From NCBI GenBank assembly GCA_024234675.1, contig JACKNU010000003.1, positions 208,815 through 272,814 on the forward strand: 64,000 bases of DNA, read 5' to 3'. The position numbers were made by a program, and so were the translations under genes. The notes under the pieces were generated by a model. The model was not told where the DNA came from and made no database searches. It was given only the letters and a program-made list of their open reading frames with translations. This document shows positions 43,772 through 52,588 of this stretch, piece after piece. Positions within the stretch are counted from its first letter, which is position 1, and every line of letters begins with the position of its first letter. This DNA is from Pseudomonadales bacterium. Lineage in GTDB: Bacteria > Pseudomonadota > Gammaproteobacteria > Pseudomonadales > Halieaceae.

Positions 43772-45055
43772 ATGCAAAACGAAGCCCATGTCGATTCCTG
43801 GTACGCCGCCACCGCCAACCTGCAGCTGGACCTGCCGCCGCTCGCTGGCAAGCACAGCTGTGATGTCTGCGTCATAGGCGGCGGCTATACCGGCCTGTCA
43901 ACAGCCCTGCACCTGCGGCAACTGGGGTACAGCGTGATCCTGCTGGAGGCAAACCGGATCGCCTGGGGCGCCTCCGGCCGCAACGGCGGGCACGTGGCAA
44001 CCGGGCAGCGAGTGGACCAGGAGGCACTGGAGAAACTGGTCGGGCCGGAGCGGGCCCGGGAGCTGTGGCGCCTTGGCCTCGAGGCAGTGGATCTCGTTTG
44101 CGAGCTCATAGGCCACCACGCCATTGACTGCGAGTTGAAGCAGGGCAACCTGCACGTGGCCAGCAAGCGCGGCGATATCGCCGCCCTTCCCGCCGAGGTC
44201 GAGCACCTGCAGACAGTCTACGGCTATGACCAGATACGCTTCATAGATAGCGCTGAACTCGCGGACATGACCTCGGCCCGGGGCTTCGGCGGCGCCACGC
44301 TGGACAGCGGTGCACGGCACCTGCACCCGCTCAATTTCGCCCTGGGCCTGGCCCGGGCCGCACTGGACGCCAGGGCCCAGTTGTTCGAGGGCAGCCGGGT
44401 TCTTTCCTACAGCCAGGGCGCCAAGGTCAACGTCAAAACCAGCCGGGGTGAAGTGGAGGCGGATTACCTGGTACTGGGGTGCAACGGCTACCTCGACAAG
44501 CTGGAGCCGCGCGCGGCCGGGCGCATCATGCCCATCAACAACTACATGCTCGCCACTGAACCGTTGCCAGAGGCCACGGCACGGCGGTTGATCCGGGATG
44601 ACACCTCGATGTCGGACAGCCGCTTTGTGATCAACTACTGGAAGTTGTCGGCTGACAATCGCCTGCTGTTTGGCGGCGGGGAATCCTATTCGCGGCGTTT
44701 TCCAGCGGATATAAAGGGCTTCGTACGCAAGTATATGCTGCGCATCTATCCGGAACTGGAGCACACCAAAATAGACTACGGCTGGGGCGGCACCCTGGCC
44801 ATTACCCTCAAGCGCATGCCGGATTTTGGCCGGCTGGGCCCCAATGTTTTCTACGCCCATGGCTTTTCCGGCCATGGCGTGCCCACTGCCACCCTCGCGG
44901 GCAAGTTGCTGGCCGAGGTCATCAGCGGCACCGCCGAACGCTTCGATGTCATGGCCGGCGTCCCCGCTCCACGGTTCCCCGGTGGCACCCTGCTGCGCTG
45001 GCCGGGACTGGTGGCGGGAATGCTGTTCTACAGCCTGCGGGACCGCCTGGGCTGA
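43772..45055 (+). CDS. puuB: FAD-dependent amine oxidoreductase, probable gamma-glutamylputrescine oxidase
   Basis: The product has 427 residues from ATG 43772 (MQNEAHVDSWYAATAN). The dinucleotide motif is CVIGGGYTGLSTALHLRQLG, followed by WGASGRNGGHVATGQR, typical of the PuuB/OrdL group. Near the C-terminus it has YGWGGTLAITLKRMPDFG and YAHGFSGHGVPTATLAGKLLAE. The enzyme would oxidise gamma-glutamylputrescine with release of H2O2. It is transcribed divergently from the PuuA-like gene and probably shares its regulatory region. Confidence 0.87.
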   Translation: MQNEAHVDSWYAATANLQLDLPPLAGKHSCDVCVIGGGYTGLSTALHLRQLGYSVILLEANRIAWGASGRNGGHVATGQRVDQEALEKLVGPERARELWRLGLEAVDLVCELIGHHAIDCELKQGNLHVASKRGDIAALPAEVEHLQTVYGYDQIRFIDSAELADMTSARGFGGATLDSGARHLHPLNFALGLARAALDARAQLFEGSRVLSYSQGAKVNVKTSRGEVEADYLVLGCNGYLDKLEPRAAGRIMPINNYMLATEPLPEATARRLIRDDTSMSDSRFVINYWKLSADNRLLFGGGESYSRRFPADIKGFVRKYMLRIYPELEHTKIDYGWGGTLAITLKRMPDFGRLGPNVFYAHGFSGHGVPTATLAGKLLAEVISGTAERFDVMAGVPAPRFPGGTLLRWPGLVAGMLFYSLRDRLG

Positions 45056-45121
45056 CCCGAGAGGGCGGAACTGCGGCCTGCCCCGGCGCCACACGACCAA
45101 AGCACCCGTTTCGTTGCTACA

Positions 45122-46180
45122 ATGGCTCCCCGACATCACCGCTCGCCCGAAAGCCCAGTGGAGCACGCACTCTTGGCCCTGGAAGCCCTACCGATAGCTC
45201 AAGACCCGGACTGGCAGACACAGCTGCGGGGCGTTATCACCTCCGCGCAGCAGTTGCTGTCCCTGCTGGAACTGCAGCCGCAGGATATCGGCTATTCCGC
45301 CGCTGCCTGTGCGGACTTCAGCCTCAAGGTCCCCATGGCCTTCGCCCGCAGGATGCAGGTGGGGAATCCTCGCGACCCCCTGCTGCTGCAGGTCCTGGCA
45401 CGCGCCGAAGAGATGGTGGAAACCGCTGGATACAGCCGCGACCCCGTGGGCGAGACCGGCGCGGCCAACCCCGGCAGGGGCATCATCCACAAATACCGCG
45501 GGCGGGTACTGCTGCTGGTGACCGGCGCCTGCGCGGTGAACTGCCGCTACTGCTTTCGACGCCATTTCCCCTATGCCGACAACCAGAACAGTCGCAGCGA
45601 GTGGCGCGACGCCCTGGCTTACATCGCCGCCGATGCCAGTATCGAGGAGGTAATTCTCAGCGGCGGCGATCCCCTGCTGGCAAGCGATCGCTACCTGGCC
45701 GAACTGGTGGCGCAGATTGCCGCCATCGGCCATGTCCGGCGCCTGCGTATTCACAGCCGCCTGCCCGTGGTCATTCCCGACCGGGTGACCGACGGGCTGG
45801 TCGATGCCATCTGCCATCCGCAACTGCAGACTGTTGTTGTCATCCACTGCAACCACGCCAACGAGTTGGACAGCGCCGTGGATACGGCCCTGGCTCGGCT
45901 GGCCGGGGAGGGTATTACCCTCCTGAATCAGGCGGTGCTGCTGGCGGGCATCAATGACAGCGAGGCAGCGCTGTGCCAACTCAGTGAGCGCCTGTTCAGT
46001 GCCGGTGTCCTGCCCTACTACCTGCACCTGCTGGACAAGGTACAGGGGGCGGCGCATTTCGACGTGGCGGAAGCGGACGGCAAGCGCCTTATGCACGCCG
46101 TCAGCGCGAGATTGCCGGGTTATCTGGTGCCGAGACTGGTGCGGGAAATCGCCGGCGGCGAGGCCAAATGGTCGGTGTGA
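45122..46180 (+). CDS. epmB: EF-P beta-lysylation protein (lysine 2,3-aminomutase-like radical SAM)
   Basis: The product has 352 residues; ATG 45122 is the first in-frame start, GTG 45158 an alternative nearer the family length. The radical SAM motif is CAVNCRYCFRRHFPY, and GEEVILSGGDPLL-type EEVILSGGDPLLAS and HLLDKVQGAAHFDV are diagnostic of EpmB. It isomerises alpha-lysine to beta-lysine used by EpmA to modify elongation factor P. efp and epmA are not adjacent. It is the last core gene before the AT-richer accessory region. Confidence 0.92.
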   Translation: MAPRHHRSPESPVEHALLALEALPIAQDPDWQTQLRGVITSAQQLLSLLELQPQDIGYSAAACADFSLKVPMAFARRMQVGNPRDPLLLQVLARAEEMVETAGYSRDPVGETGAANPGRGIIHKYRGRVLLLVTGACAVNCRYCFRRHFPYADNQNSRSEWRDALAYIAADASIEEVILSGGDPLLASDRYLAELVAQIAAIGHVRRLRIHSRLPVVIPDRVTDGLVDAICHPQLQTVVVIHCNHANELDSAVDTALARLAGEGITLLNQAVLLAGINDSEAALCQLSERLFSAGVLPYYLHLLDKVQGAAHFDVAEADGKRLMHAVSARLPGYLVPRLVREIAGGEAKWSV

Positions 46181-46302
46181 GACCGACAAAATACCAGCCC
46201 CATCCGATTGATATTTATAAAATATTTAAAAGCAACTCCCCCATGATACCCCCAATTGCACCCCCAAACTTACGAGCCCGATTTACCGAACATGTCTTAC
46301 GA

Positions 46303-47154
46303 CTAAGACTGGTCTGCCACCACAACCTCGTCACCATCAGCGAGGCTAACGTAGTCCAACTGCCACCTAGCCATTTTTAACACCTGGGCATGGGACAAGT
46401 CTGATTCAGCGAATGCAAGCACAGTTACATCGCCAAAACCCTTAACGTCCCGCAGCAGCGCCTCAATGTTGGCCGCAAATTGGTCCATGAGTTCCCGGCC
46501 AATATCCATGGCGACTTCATCACGAAAAAGTGCCGCCACTGTGAGTTCGTAGTTTTCGCCATCCTCAACACCCCGATCAAATGGATTTAATGTCAAATAC
46601 AGCGATCTACACGCCTCTCCTGGTGCAGTATTGAACATTTTAATCAAGGGGGCGGAACTGCCCTCAATCAATGGCTTGATTCTGTCATTGAAATCATCGG
46701 GAAAAGTTTGTGTGGTATACCTGTTTCCCAACCATCGCTTGAGGATGTTTAAGTTATCTCCATCAATGGAGTAGCGCTTGTCGGAAGAACAACCGTCAAG
46801 GCCCTCTCTTGAAGCGAACCCACGCAAAGCCATGCCGACCTCGAACCACCGCAAATATCCCTCCACTTCAATTTCAAGGTGTAATCTCCGGATGTTTCGC
46901 GCATACCGAAAATGGCCATGGCCATTTTCTATCGGCTTGGCCAGTAACCACTCGAGATGCGGCTCATGCTGTAGCGATGGTTGAATGACCGAACAATCGT
47001 GGGTAACCGCAATAAATACCTGGCCTTCCGAGAGTGTGTACCCGGTATTTGCGCATAGCACTGAAGCGGTCTCTTGCGTAAAACAAGCGCCAAAACACCA
47101 CCCCCGCTCTACAAGAGTTCCTCGGTCCAAAACCGCTTCTATCCTTCTACGCAA
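46303..47154 (-). CDS. Unknown protein, third gene of TIGR04255-HTH operon
   Basis: The product has up to 283 residues. TTG 47154 overlaps the upstream stop by 8 bases; a later start is possible, as no clear ribosome site was found. The sequence (for example GQVFIAVTHDCSVIQPSLQHEPHLEWLLAKPIENGHGHFRYARNIRRLHL) matches no family I recognise. A cysteine-rich N-terminus (CFGACFTQETASVLC) and an acidic C-terminus (YVSLADGDEVVVADQS) are visible. The short segment VTHDC followed by charged helices is reminiscent of nucleases, but this is speculation. Base composition is lower in GC than the core genes, as across this island. Confidence 0.65.
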   Translation of the reverse strand: MRRRIEAVLDRGTLVERGWCFGACFTQETASVLCANTGYTLSEGQVFIAVTHDCSVIQPSLQHEPHLEWLLAKPIENGHGHFRYARNIRRLHLEIEVEGYLRWFEVGMALRGFASREGLDGCSSDKRYSIDGDNLNILKRWLGNRYTTQTFPDDFNDRIKPLIEGSSAPLIKMFNTAPGEACRSLYLTLNPFDRGVEDGENYELTVAALFRDEVAMDIGRELMDQFAANIEALLRDVKGFGDVTVLAFAESDLSHAQVLKMARWQLDYVSLADGDEVVVADQS

Positions 47155-47689
47155 TCAATGGCTTGGAATTATCAAGTCTTTCGTCCAGCAACGCAGATCG
47201 CTGGAGACCTTCCAATTTAAAGTTCACAAGCTTCCACACCCTTTCTTGCTCATCAGGGGCGGCTTCGGCAAGCGCCAAGAAATGTGAAATATCCTGAACC
47301 TGAGGATCCAATTTGCGACGCATAAGCGCACCAAAATAGATCCGCAACTCGGGTTCAATGTTTTCAAGCATTTCATAAGCAAAGCTTACTCTCTGCTTAT
47401 TTTCAGCTCTCACAGAATTTGCTGTCCCATTTAGCCAAGAATAGATTGTGGGACGACTTACATGGAGTAATTCGGCAAGCTGATCTTTCCCCAAGCCAAA
47501 TACTTGCTCCAAGCATGCAACCTGCTGAGATACAGCAGCTGCTTCCGAGACCGCGCTAAAATTTGGCTCATCATTGCCCGTAATTGAGACATCGTTCGTA
47601 GCAATAACCATGGCAGGCATGAAATATCCGCCAGAACCAATCAGCACAGCAAAGGTGGTGGCCCTTACTCGATCAGGAACTACAGACAT
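47147..47689 (-). CDS. Helix-turn-helix protein
   Basis: The product has 180 residues. A helix-turn-helix lies near residues 65-95 (VFGLGKDQLAELLHVSRPTIYSWLNG), similar to XRE-type DNA-binding domains that recognise palindromes. The N-terminal 50 residues include a hydrophobic stretch (TFAVLIGSGGYFMPAMVIA), and the C-terminal third is helical and acidic. It starts 3 bases after the TIGR04255 gene stop. A probable operator is the 18-bp palindrome at 48531-48548 upstream of the operon. It could be an antitoxin-like regulator for the flanking genes, which is inference. Confidence 0.78.
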   Translation of the reverse strand: MSVVPDRVRATTFAVLIGSGGYFMPAMVIATNDVSITGNDEPNFSAVSEAAAVSQQVACLEQVFGLGKDQLAELLHVSRPTIYSWLNGTANSVRAENKQRVSFAYEMLENIEPELRIYFGALMRRKLDPQVQDISHFLALAEAAPDEQERVWKLVNFKLEGLQRSALLDERLDNSKPLIA

Positions 47690-47692
47690 AGG

Positions 47693-48505
47693 TTACTCCT
47701 TTTTCCAAGCCGCGATTGCCTCTTCAGTCACCATCGCTCTAAAGCCCAGTGAATTCTGCTTGTGCAGTCGGTCGAGAAGATTTAATACACGATCAAGGTT
47801 AAATTTTTCCAGGGCTCGCGGAGCATAAATATGATCCGTATCCGCCATAACAAATCGCACTGATACTTGCTCCATCAGTCCAGACCTGGGCAACTGTTCT
47901 GCTAGTTGAAACAGGTCTTGTGGAACCCGGGGATGATCCTGTAATTCGTAGCATCGCGCGAACAACTGTCCCAGTTCAGACCGATATATAAACTCCACCC
48001 GAGACTGCAGAGGACTAAGCCCCCCATTCTGAGGCGGGCATAGATAACCCGGCTTTAAAATTTGGGAATAATCTAATCCATCAATAGCATGGATATTGTC
48101 TATATGCCGAATTCCAATACTCCGAGAGTGGTCAATTTTCGCAATCCTAGATATTGTTTCCAGGATCGGGTGTATCTTTTCAGCAAAATCATCAAAGTGT
48201 TTATAGGACGTGGTGTGAAAAACAACTCGATCACGCCCGAAAACAAAACCAAAATCACCCTCAGCGTTCCCGGCCCTCCACTGAGGGACTTCCTCATTTT
48301 CCATGGAAAATCCGCCTGCCCCACCTCGAACAGACACCTTCATGGAATTAACGGTATAGTCCAGGGAGTCAGGATAATTCTGGCGCACTTCCTCTAGGAT
48401 GGCGGGGGCATACTCAGCCATCCCTGGAACTGGGGCAAACTCAATCATTGCCAGCGAGAATACAAGTGGCGCTCGCGGCAGGTGCCCTAATGACTCGTAA
48501 GTCAA
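47693..48505 (-). CDS. TIGR04255 family protein
   Basis: The product has 270 residues from TTG 48505, chosen because GGGAGG is 7 bases upstream. An earlier TTG at 48556 would place the 18-bp palindrome inside the gene. The opening LTYESLGHLPRAPLVFSLAMIEFAPVPGMAEYAPAILEEVR, IGIRHIDNI and SRVEFIYRSELGQLF match the TIGR04255 group of conserved proteins, found sporadically and often beside regulators, with no known function. It is the first gene of a three-gene run with spacing of 3 bases then an 8-base overlap. Confidence 0.75.
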   Translation of the reverse strand: MTYESLGHLPRAPLVFSLAMIEFAPVPGMAEYAPAILEEVRQNYPDSLDYTVNSMKVSVRGGAGGFSMENEEVPQWRAGNAEGDFGFVFGRDRVVFHTTSYKHFDDFAEKIHPILETISRIAKIDHSRSIGIRHIDNIHAIDGLDYSQILKPGYLCPPQNGGLSPLQSRVEFIYRSELGQLFARCYELQDHPRVPQDLFQLAEQLPRSGLMEQVSVRFVMADTDHIYAPRALEKFNLDRVLNLLDRLHKQNSLGFRAMVTEEAIAAWKKE

Positions 48506-48530
48506 TTTTTTACCTCCCTCATGTTCCGCA

Positions 48531-48548
48531 AACTTTACATGTAAAGTT
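48531..48548. promoter_or_regulatory. 18-bp perfect palindrome upstream of the TIGR04255 operon
   Basis: AACTTTACATGTAAAGTT reads the same on both strands and ends 26 bases before the proposed TTG start. This placement suits an operator for autorepression, most simply by the HTH protein encoded second in the operon. Confidence 0.65.
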
Positions 48549-48659
48549 ACGGACAATCAAACAATACCGACACCTCCTAATTGGGTAATTTTCAATCACT
48601 TATTGGGCTAATATACGACAGTCTGGAGCGCTAACGTGTAGCCATTAGCTACAGACACC

Positions 48660-48990
48660 CCTTGAAGTCCCGCTCGAGAATGGCTGGAAGCAGTGCATCA
48701 AGTTCAGTCTGGTTCTCGACCCGAGCATCGGCCATGGCGACCGTAGCGATCCTTCTTGGCGGACTCCACGAATACGTCTTTACCGGCGCTCATAGACGCC
48801 GGGTGACTCCTCGACGAGCTGCCAAGCGGCCGCCCCTTTCCGGCGCATCAATACCTGTCAGGCGGACCTTGTGCACAGTATTGGGATCGCTCAATACCAA
48901 GATCGTGTCGCCGTGAGTGAGCGCGACATCGAGTCCATTAATATCGGCAAACACTGCTGCCGAGCATAGCGCGATAGCCAGCAAAGGAGC
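48660..48990 (-). pseudogene. Broken thermonuclease (SNase-like) gene
   Basis: The minus-strand frame from 48984 opens with a signal peptide (LAIALCSAAVFA) and the SNase start DINGLDVALTHGDTILVLSDPNTVHKVRLTGIDAPERG, then stops at 48790. A second frame just downstream carries AGKDVFVESAKKDRYGRHG, matching the next part of the family, and soon stops. The two halves are in different frames and the C-terminal part of the enzyme is missing. It is a frameshifted, truncated remnant. Confidence 0.7.
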
Positions 48991-49029
48991 GGTTCTCTCA
49001 AGTTAAATCTGCTACAGACTGACCAAAAG

Positions 49030-49245
49030 CTACACAGAACTCATATTTTTAAGCCGTAATCGGTACGCATTGTAGCTATCGGCTGAAATATAGATGGGCC
49101 CGTTAACCCTGAAATTCGTCCATTCAAGTCCCTCGGCCAGCATCAGTCCGCGCACTTTCGTTGCTGAAGTACCGAGCAACTTCGCCACCAAGGGAACTGA
49201 ATAATAGAGTTTACCTTCGTGAGTTACCTTTTGTTTTCCAGACAT
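49030..49245 (-). CDS. Small MerR/excisionase-like HTH protein
   Basis: The product has 71 residues: SVPLVAKLLGTSATKVRGLMLAEGLEWTNFRVNGPIYISADSYNAYRLR. The first part resembles the helix-turn-helix of excisionase/MerR-type proteins, with a following short beta-wing (NGPIYISADSY). It starts 13 bases after the DUF499 gene stop, so it is the last gene of the defence-like operon. It could be a regulator or DNA-targeting accessory; no family assignment is firm. Confidence 0.6.
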   Translation of the reverse strand: MSGKQKVTHEGKLYYSVPLVAKLLGTSATKVRGLMLAEGLEWTNFRVNGPIYISADSYNAYRLRLKNMSSV

Positions 49246-49257
49246 AATTACTATTAG

Positions 49258-52200
49258 TCACTCCTTTTCAAATCCATGACTCGTAAATTTCAATGTCTGG
49301 CTGTTCTCAGTCACTGTGCGCACAACATGATCCGGAGCACCCTCGGGTATATTTGCTTCAATCTCTAGAGTCACAGTAACTGACGCCCCGACCAAGCCAG
49401 CCAGGTGGGCAATGACTTCGTCCGCGATGCGGCTGGCATCCCTGCCTACGCGAGTGGTGTCGAGGACAGCCGTCCCATGAAACCTTTTGGGTTGTGTTGC
49501 TAATGCCCGGTGGTCACCGAGTTGCGGAGTGATTCCTGGCGTATTGTCTGGGCGGCCATCCTCCGGTTCCTCACCCGGCTGGTCTTGCGGAGGCACCGCC
49601 CGCTCAGCTTCCAGTTGCGCTGCAGCTATGTCTGGTTTCACCAACAGCTCAGCAGCGTGAGCATCGTTCACCGATACCATAGTCCCACCACGCAGTCCCT
49701 GATAGCGGCCAGCTGCCTCATCAAAGCTGTCGGCGAACCCAAAGCTGTCTTGAGACCAAGTCAGTAAATTCAGGCCATCACTGATCGCGCTGAGCAACAC
49801 AGCAGAGTTCTTGAGCCTGGGAAGATATAAGTATCGCGCGAAATCCTCTACAAGCTGCCTTACCTGTACATGATTCCCACGCCACAGCGGTATCCGGTCC
49901 AGCTCCATCTTCAGCCGCGTTGGCGCGAAGCTATTTAGATACAACTCGTCGGTGCGCAGCTTTTTGCTAGCGCGCACAGCCAGTGCATCTGTTCCAGACA
50001 AACGCAGTGCTTCCCAAGTCACCGCCGCATCGGGCGCAGTTTGGATAGGAGCCAGCAACCACTGATAGGTTTCTGGCAGTCGGGCATTGATGGAGCTTTC
50101 AGCGGACGCCATCTGGGTTTCAGCCTGTTTAACTTGAGTTGCGTTGAGGTCCAGACTTGCCCGTTCGGCGACAATCGACTCCCATGCCAGATACTTGCGC
50201 ACGGCTTCATCAAGGTCTTGCATACGGGTCTTGTCTGCCGCAAGAAAGACCAGCGTATTGCGATATAGCCTTGGGGAGTTACCGCGTGTCTCCAAAATCG
50301 CTTTGGCAGCTACCTCTGCGGGACTGTTGCCTTCTTTGCTATAGAGATGGTTGACGCCCAAGACCACCAAGCGCGCATCAAGATCATCCGGCACGTCCGA
50401 CCCCGATGCCGGCATGGGGTGTATACGATCAAAATCGCCATGGCGCGCCAGATTGTTGCGGAGTCGCTGCTCCAACTCATGTGTCACCCGATCCGGTTCG
50501 CGCTTGAATTGTTCTGCACGGTCCTCCGCCAGCTTGGTTACCGTGGGCTGTGTTGAGTACCAGTAATGTGGGCCGTCCTGATAAAGATAGGTAGCGGTGG
50601 CGGCCATACGCCGTAGAGCGTCGCCAAACACTGCTGGCGATTCGCCCGGCATGACACAGCCTAGTTTTACGCGACGATCCTCGATACCTTTATGGGCCGC
50701 CGCTGTAGTCGGTGCGGACCCCATATAGATGGCCCGCGCTACACGCCGGCAGGCAGAGAACTTACCCAGAGCGGGCAATTCGCTGTCCATCTTCAGTGGC
50801 AAGGAGTTCGGGCCATCAACATCCTTTTCGATAACTGGGACCCAATTGTCTGAAAGGTAGCGGGTGAGCTCAGACTGCACACGCGCATCATCTATGGCCA
50901 CATTTCCCGGTAAGATCAGCGGGTTGCGATCCCCCTTTTCCCACAGGCTATGAATCACCGCGGCCATCAAGCGCAGTACGCCACGGGTACGCTGAAATTT
51001 GACCAAGGTAGACCAGTCAGTATAGAGCCGGTCGAAGATTTCCGGGTGGATCGGGTAGGCTGCCTTTATGCGTTGCTCGTACTCTGTTTCACGGCACTCT
51101 GGCGGGAACTCCGTCTGCTGCGAGCGGTAGAAGTCTGCAAACGCACGAGCGACCACGTCCCGGTCCTTAAACTGCGCCGGGTCGGACAATGGCTGAAACA
51201 GGCGCCGGCGTACTATCTCGAAGCCTTCTTCCGCACTTGCCGGGCGCCATGAAGACTCAACCCGCCCAACCACGTTGCGCAAGCGATCAAGCGCCTCGCG
51301 CCCCCGTGTGCCGCCGACTTCTACGTCATCACTGTGAGAGTGTCCCGAGGTATCCGAGGCCGGCAGGCTGATAACCAGCATACAATTCTTGGCCAACTTC
51401 GCCGACTCAGTGAGTACCTGGGCGAAGGTGAATTGCGTCTCGAATCCCCCCGCAGGCAGATCGCTCTGGTCATGGAGCTGGCGTGCGTAGGCTACCCACT
51501 CATCAATCAAAATCAGGCAGGGGCCGTATTCGTTGAACAGTTCCCGTAGCACGTCACCAGGGCTAGTGGCTTTTTCGTCATCGGCCGCCACGCGGTCGAA
51601 GGCTTTCTTGCCACCCAGTTGCCATGCCAGTTCACCCCAGAGTGTGCGTACCGCGGTGCCATCCGGCTTGATGGAAGGATTCCCCGGGGAAATTTTATTT
51701 CCCACCAGCACTACCCTACGGGCGGTCGGAATCTTACCGACTCCGGCGTCGGCCATTACTGCATCAATACCAGCCAGATCCGTTGGTGCGATGCCCGAAA
51801 AGAGGTGATACAGCGCCAGCATGGAGTGCGTCTTGCCACCCCCAAAGTTAGTCTGCAACTGGACCACAGGATCACCATCGCCGGCCGTAAGCCGTCTCAC
51901 CGCGCCTACGAGCATCTCCTTGAGACTTTCAGTGAGATACGTGCGCCGGAAGAACTCCACCGGATCCCTATACTCATCAGTACCCTCACCCAGTTGCACC
52001 TGCCACAGGTCAGCGGCGAACTCGGCCTGTTGATAGCGGCCGCTGGCCACGTCTTCGTGCGGCATTATCACTTCACGCCAGGGCTTGAGGCCGCTAATCA
52101 CACCACTTTCAACGGCGATACTCGATGACTTGCGCTTCTCGCCACGCGCCTGCTCATCAAATCGTACTCGCAACAGCTCCATCTTCATCTTGTCTACATC

Positions 52201-52584
52201 ATCCGCTTGGGGCGCAGAGATGGACGAAAGCAAACGCCCAACAGAGTCGAGCGCACGATAGGCGTCGTCACCCGAAAAAGTCTCCTGATGGGCCCAGCTG
52301 TTGCGTATTGCCAAAATCTCATTGACCAGGCTGCGCTCTGTCTTGCCGAGAATCCGACGGAACACATCACTCCACTTCCTGTCCATCACCACCAGTAAGG
52401 CGGCAACGTCACCAAGAGAGGAAGTTTTACCTCCACCAAGGCGGGTGTCAGACAGGATCTCCTTTACTTCAAACGCCCAGTCGTTGCCGTATTTCGCTTT
52501 GAATTCCCGTTCAACAAATGGCCCGAGGCCGGCCTTTAGTTGTTCCAGCGCCTTGCCGACACGTTCATGATTTGTGATGGCCAT
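49258..52584 (-). CDS. DUF499 ATPase with N-terminal Swt1/HEPN-like domain
   Basis: The product has 1108 residues from ATG 52584 (MAITNHERVGKALEQLKAGL), 4 bases after the methylase stop. Residues 1-140 look like a Swt1-type HEPN domain ending LVNEILAIRNSWAHQETFSGDDAYRALDSVGRLL. A P-loop follows at FGGGKTHSMLALYHL and a Walker B at CLILIDEWVAYARQL, both in DUF499. The C-terminal part contains a proline/acidic linker (PPQDQPGEEPEDGRPDNTPG) and ends in beta-strands (VTVTLEIEANIPEGAPDHVV). DUF499 ATPases occur with DUF1156 methylases and helicases in candidate anti-phage loci. Its order here, directly after the methylase, fits that set. Confidence 0.88.
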   Translation of the reverse strand: MAITNHERVGKALEQLKAGLGPFVEREFKAKYGNDWAFEVKEILSDTRLGGGKTSSLGDVAALLVVMDRKWSDVFRRILGKTERSLVNEILAIRNSWAHQETFSGDDAYRALDSVGRLLSSISAPQADDVDKMKMELLRVRFDEQARGEKRKSSSIAVESGVISGLKPWREVIMPHEDVASGRYQQAEFAADLWQVQLGEGTDEYRDPVEFFRRTYLTESLKEMLVGAVRRLTAGDGDPVVQLQTNFGGGKTHSMLALYHLFSGIAPTDLAGIDAVMADAGVGKIPTARRVVLVGNKISPGNPSIKPDGTAVRTLWGELAWQLGGKKAFDRVAADDEKATSPGDVLRELFNEYGPCLILIDEWVAYARQLHDQSDLPAGGFETQFTFAQVLTESAKLAKNCMLVISLPASDTSGHSHSDDVEVGGTRGREALDRLRNVVGRVESSWRPASAEEGFEIVRRRLFQPLSDPAQFKDRDVVARAFADFYRSQQTEFPPECRETEYEQRIKAAYPIHPEIFDRLYTDWSTLVKFQRTRGVLRLMAAVIHSLWEKGDRNPLILPGNVAIDDARVQSELTRYLSDNWVPVIEKDVDGPNSLPLKMDSELPALGKFSACRRVARAIYMGSAPTTAAAHKGIEDRRVKLGCVMPGESPAVFGDALRRMAATATYLYQDGPHYWYSTQPTVTKLAEDRAEQFKREPDRVTHELEQRLRNNLARHGDFDRIHPMPASGSDVPDDLDARLVVLGVNHLYSKEGNSPAEVAAKAILETRGNSPRLYRNTLVFLAADKTRMQDLDEAVRKYLAWESIVAERASLDLNATQVKQAETQMASAESSINARLPETYQWLLAPIQTAPDAAVTWEALRLSGTDALAVRASKKLRTDELYLNSFAPTRLKMELDRIPLWRGNHVQVRQLVEDFARYLYLPRLKNSAVLLSAISDGLNLLTWSQDSFGFADSFDEAAGRYQGLRGGTMVSVNDAHAAELLVKPDIAAAQLEAERAVPPQDQPGEEPEDGRPDNTPGITPQLGDHRALATQPKRFHGTAVLDTTRVGRDASRIADEVIAHLAGLVGASVTVTLEIEANIPEGAPDHVVRTVTENSQTLKFTSHGFEKE

Positions 52585-52588
52585 ACTA

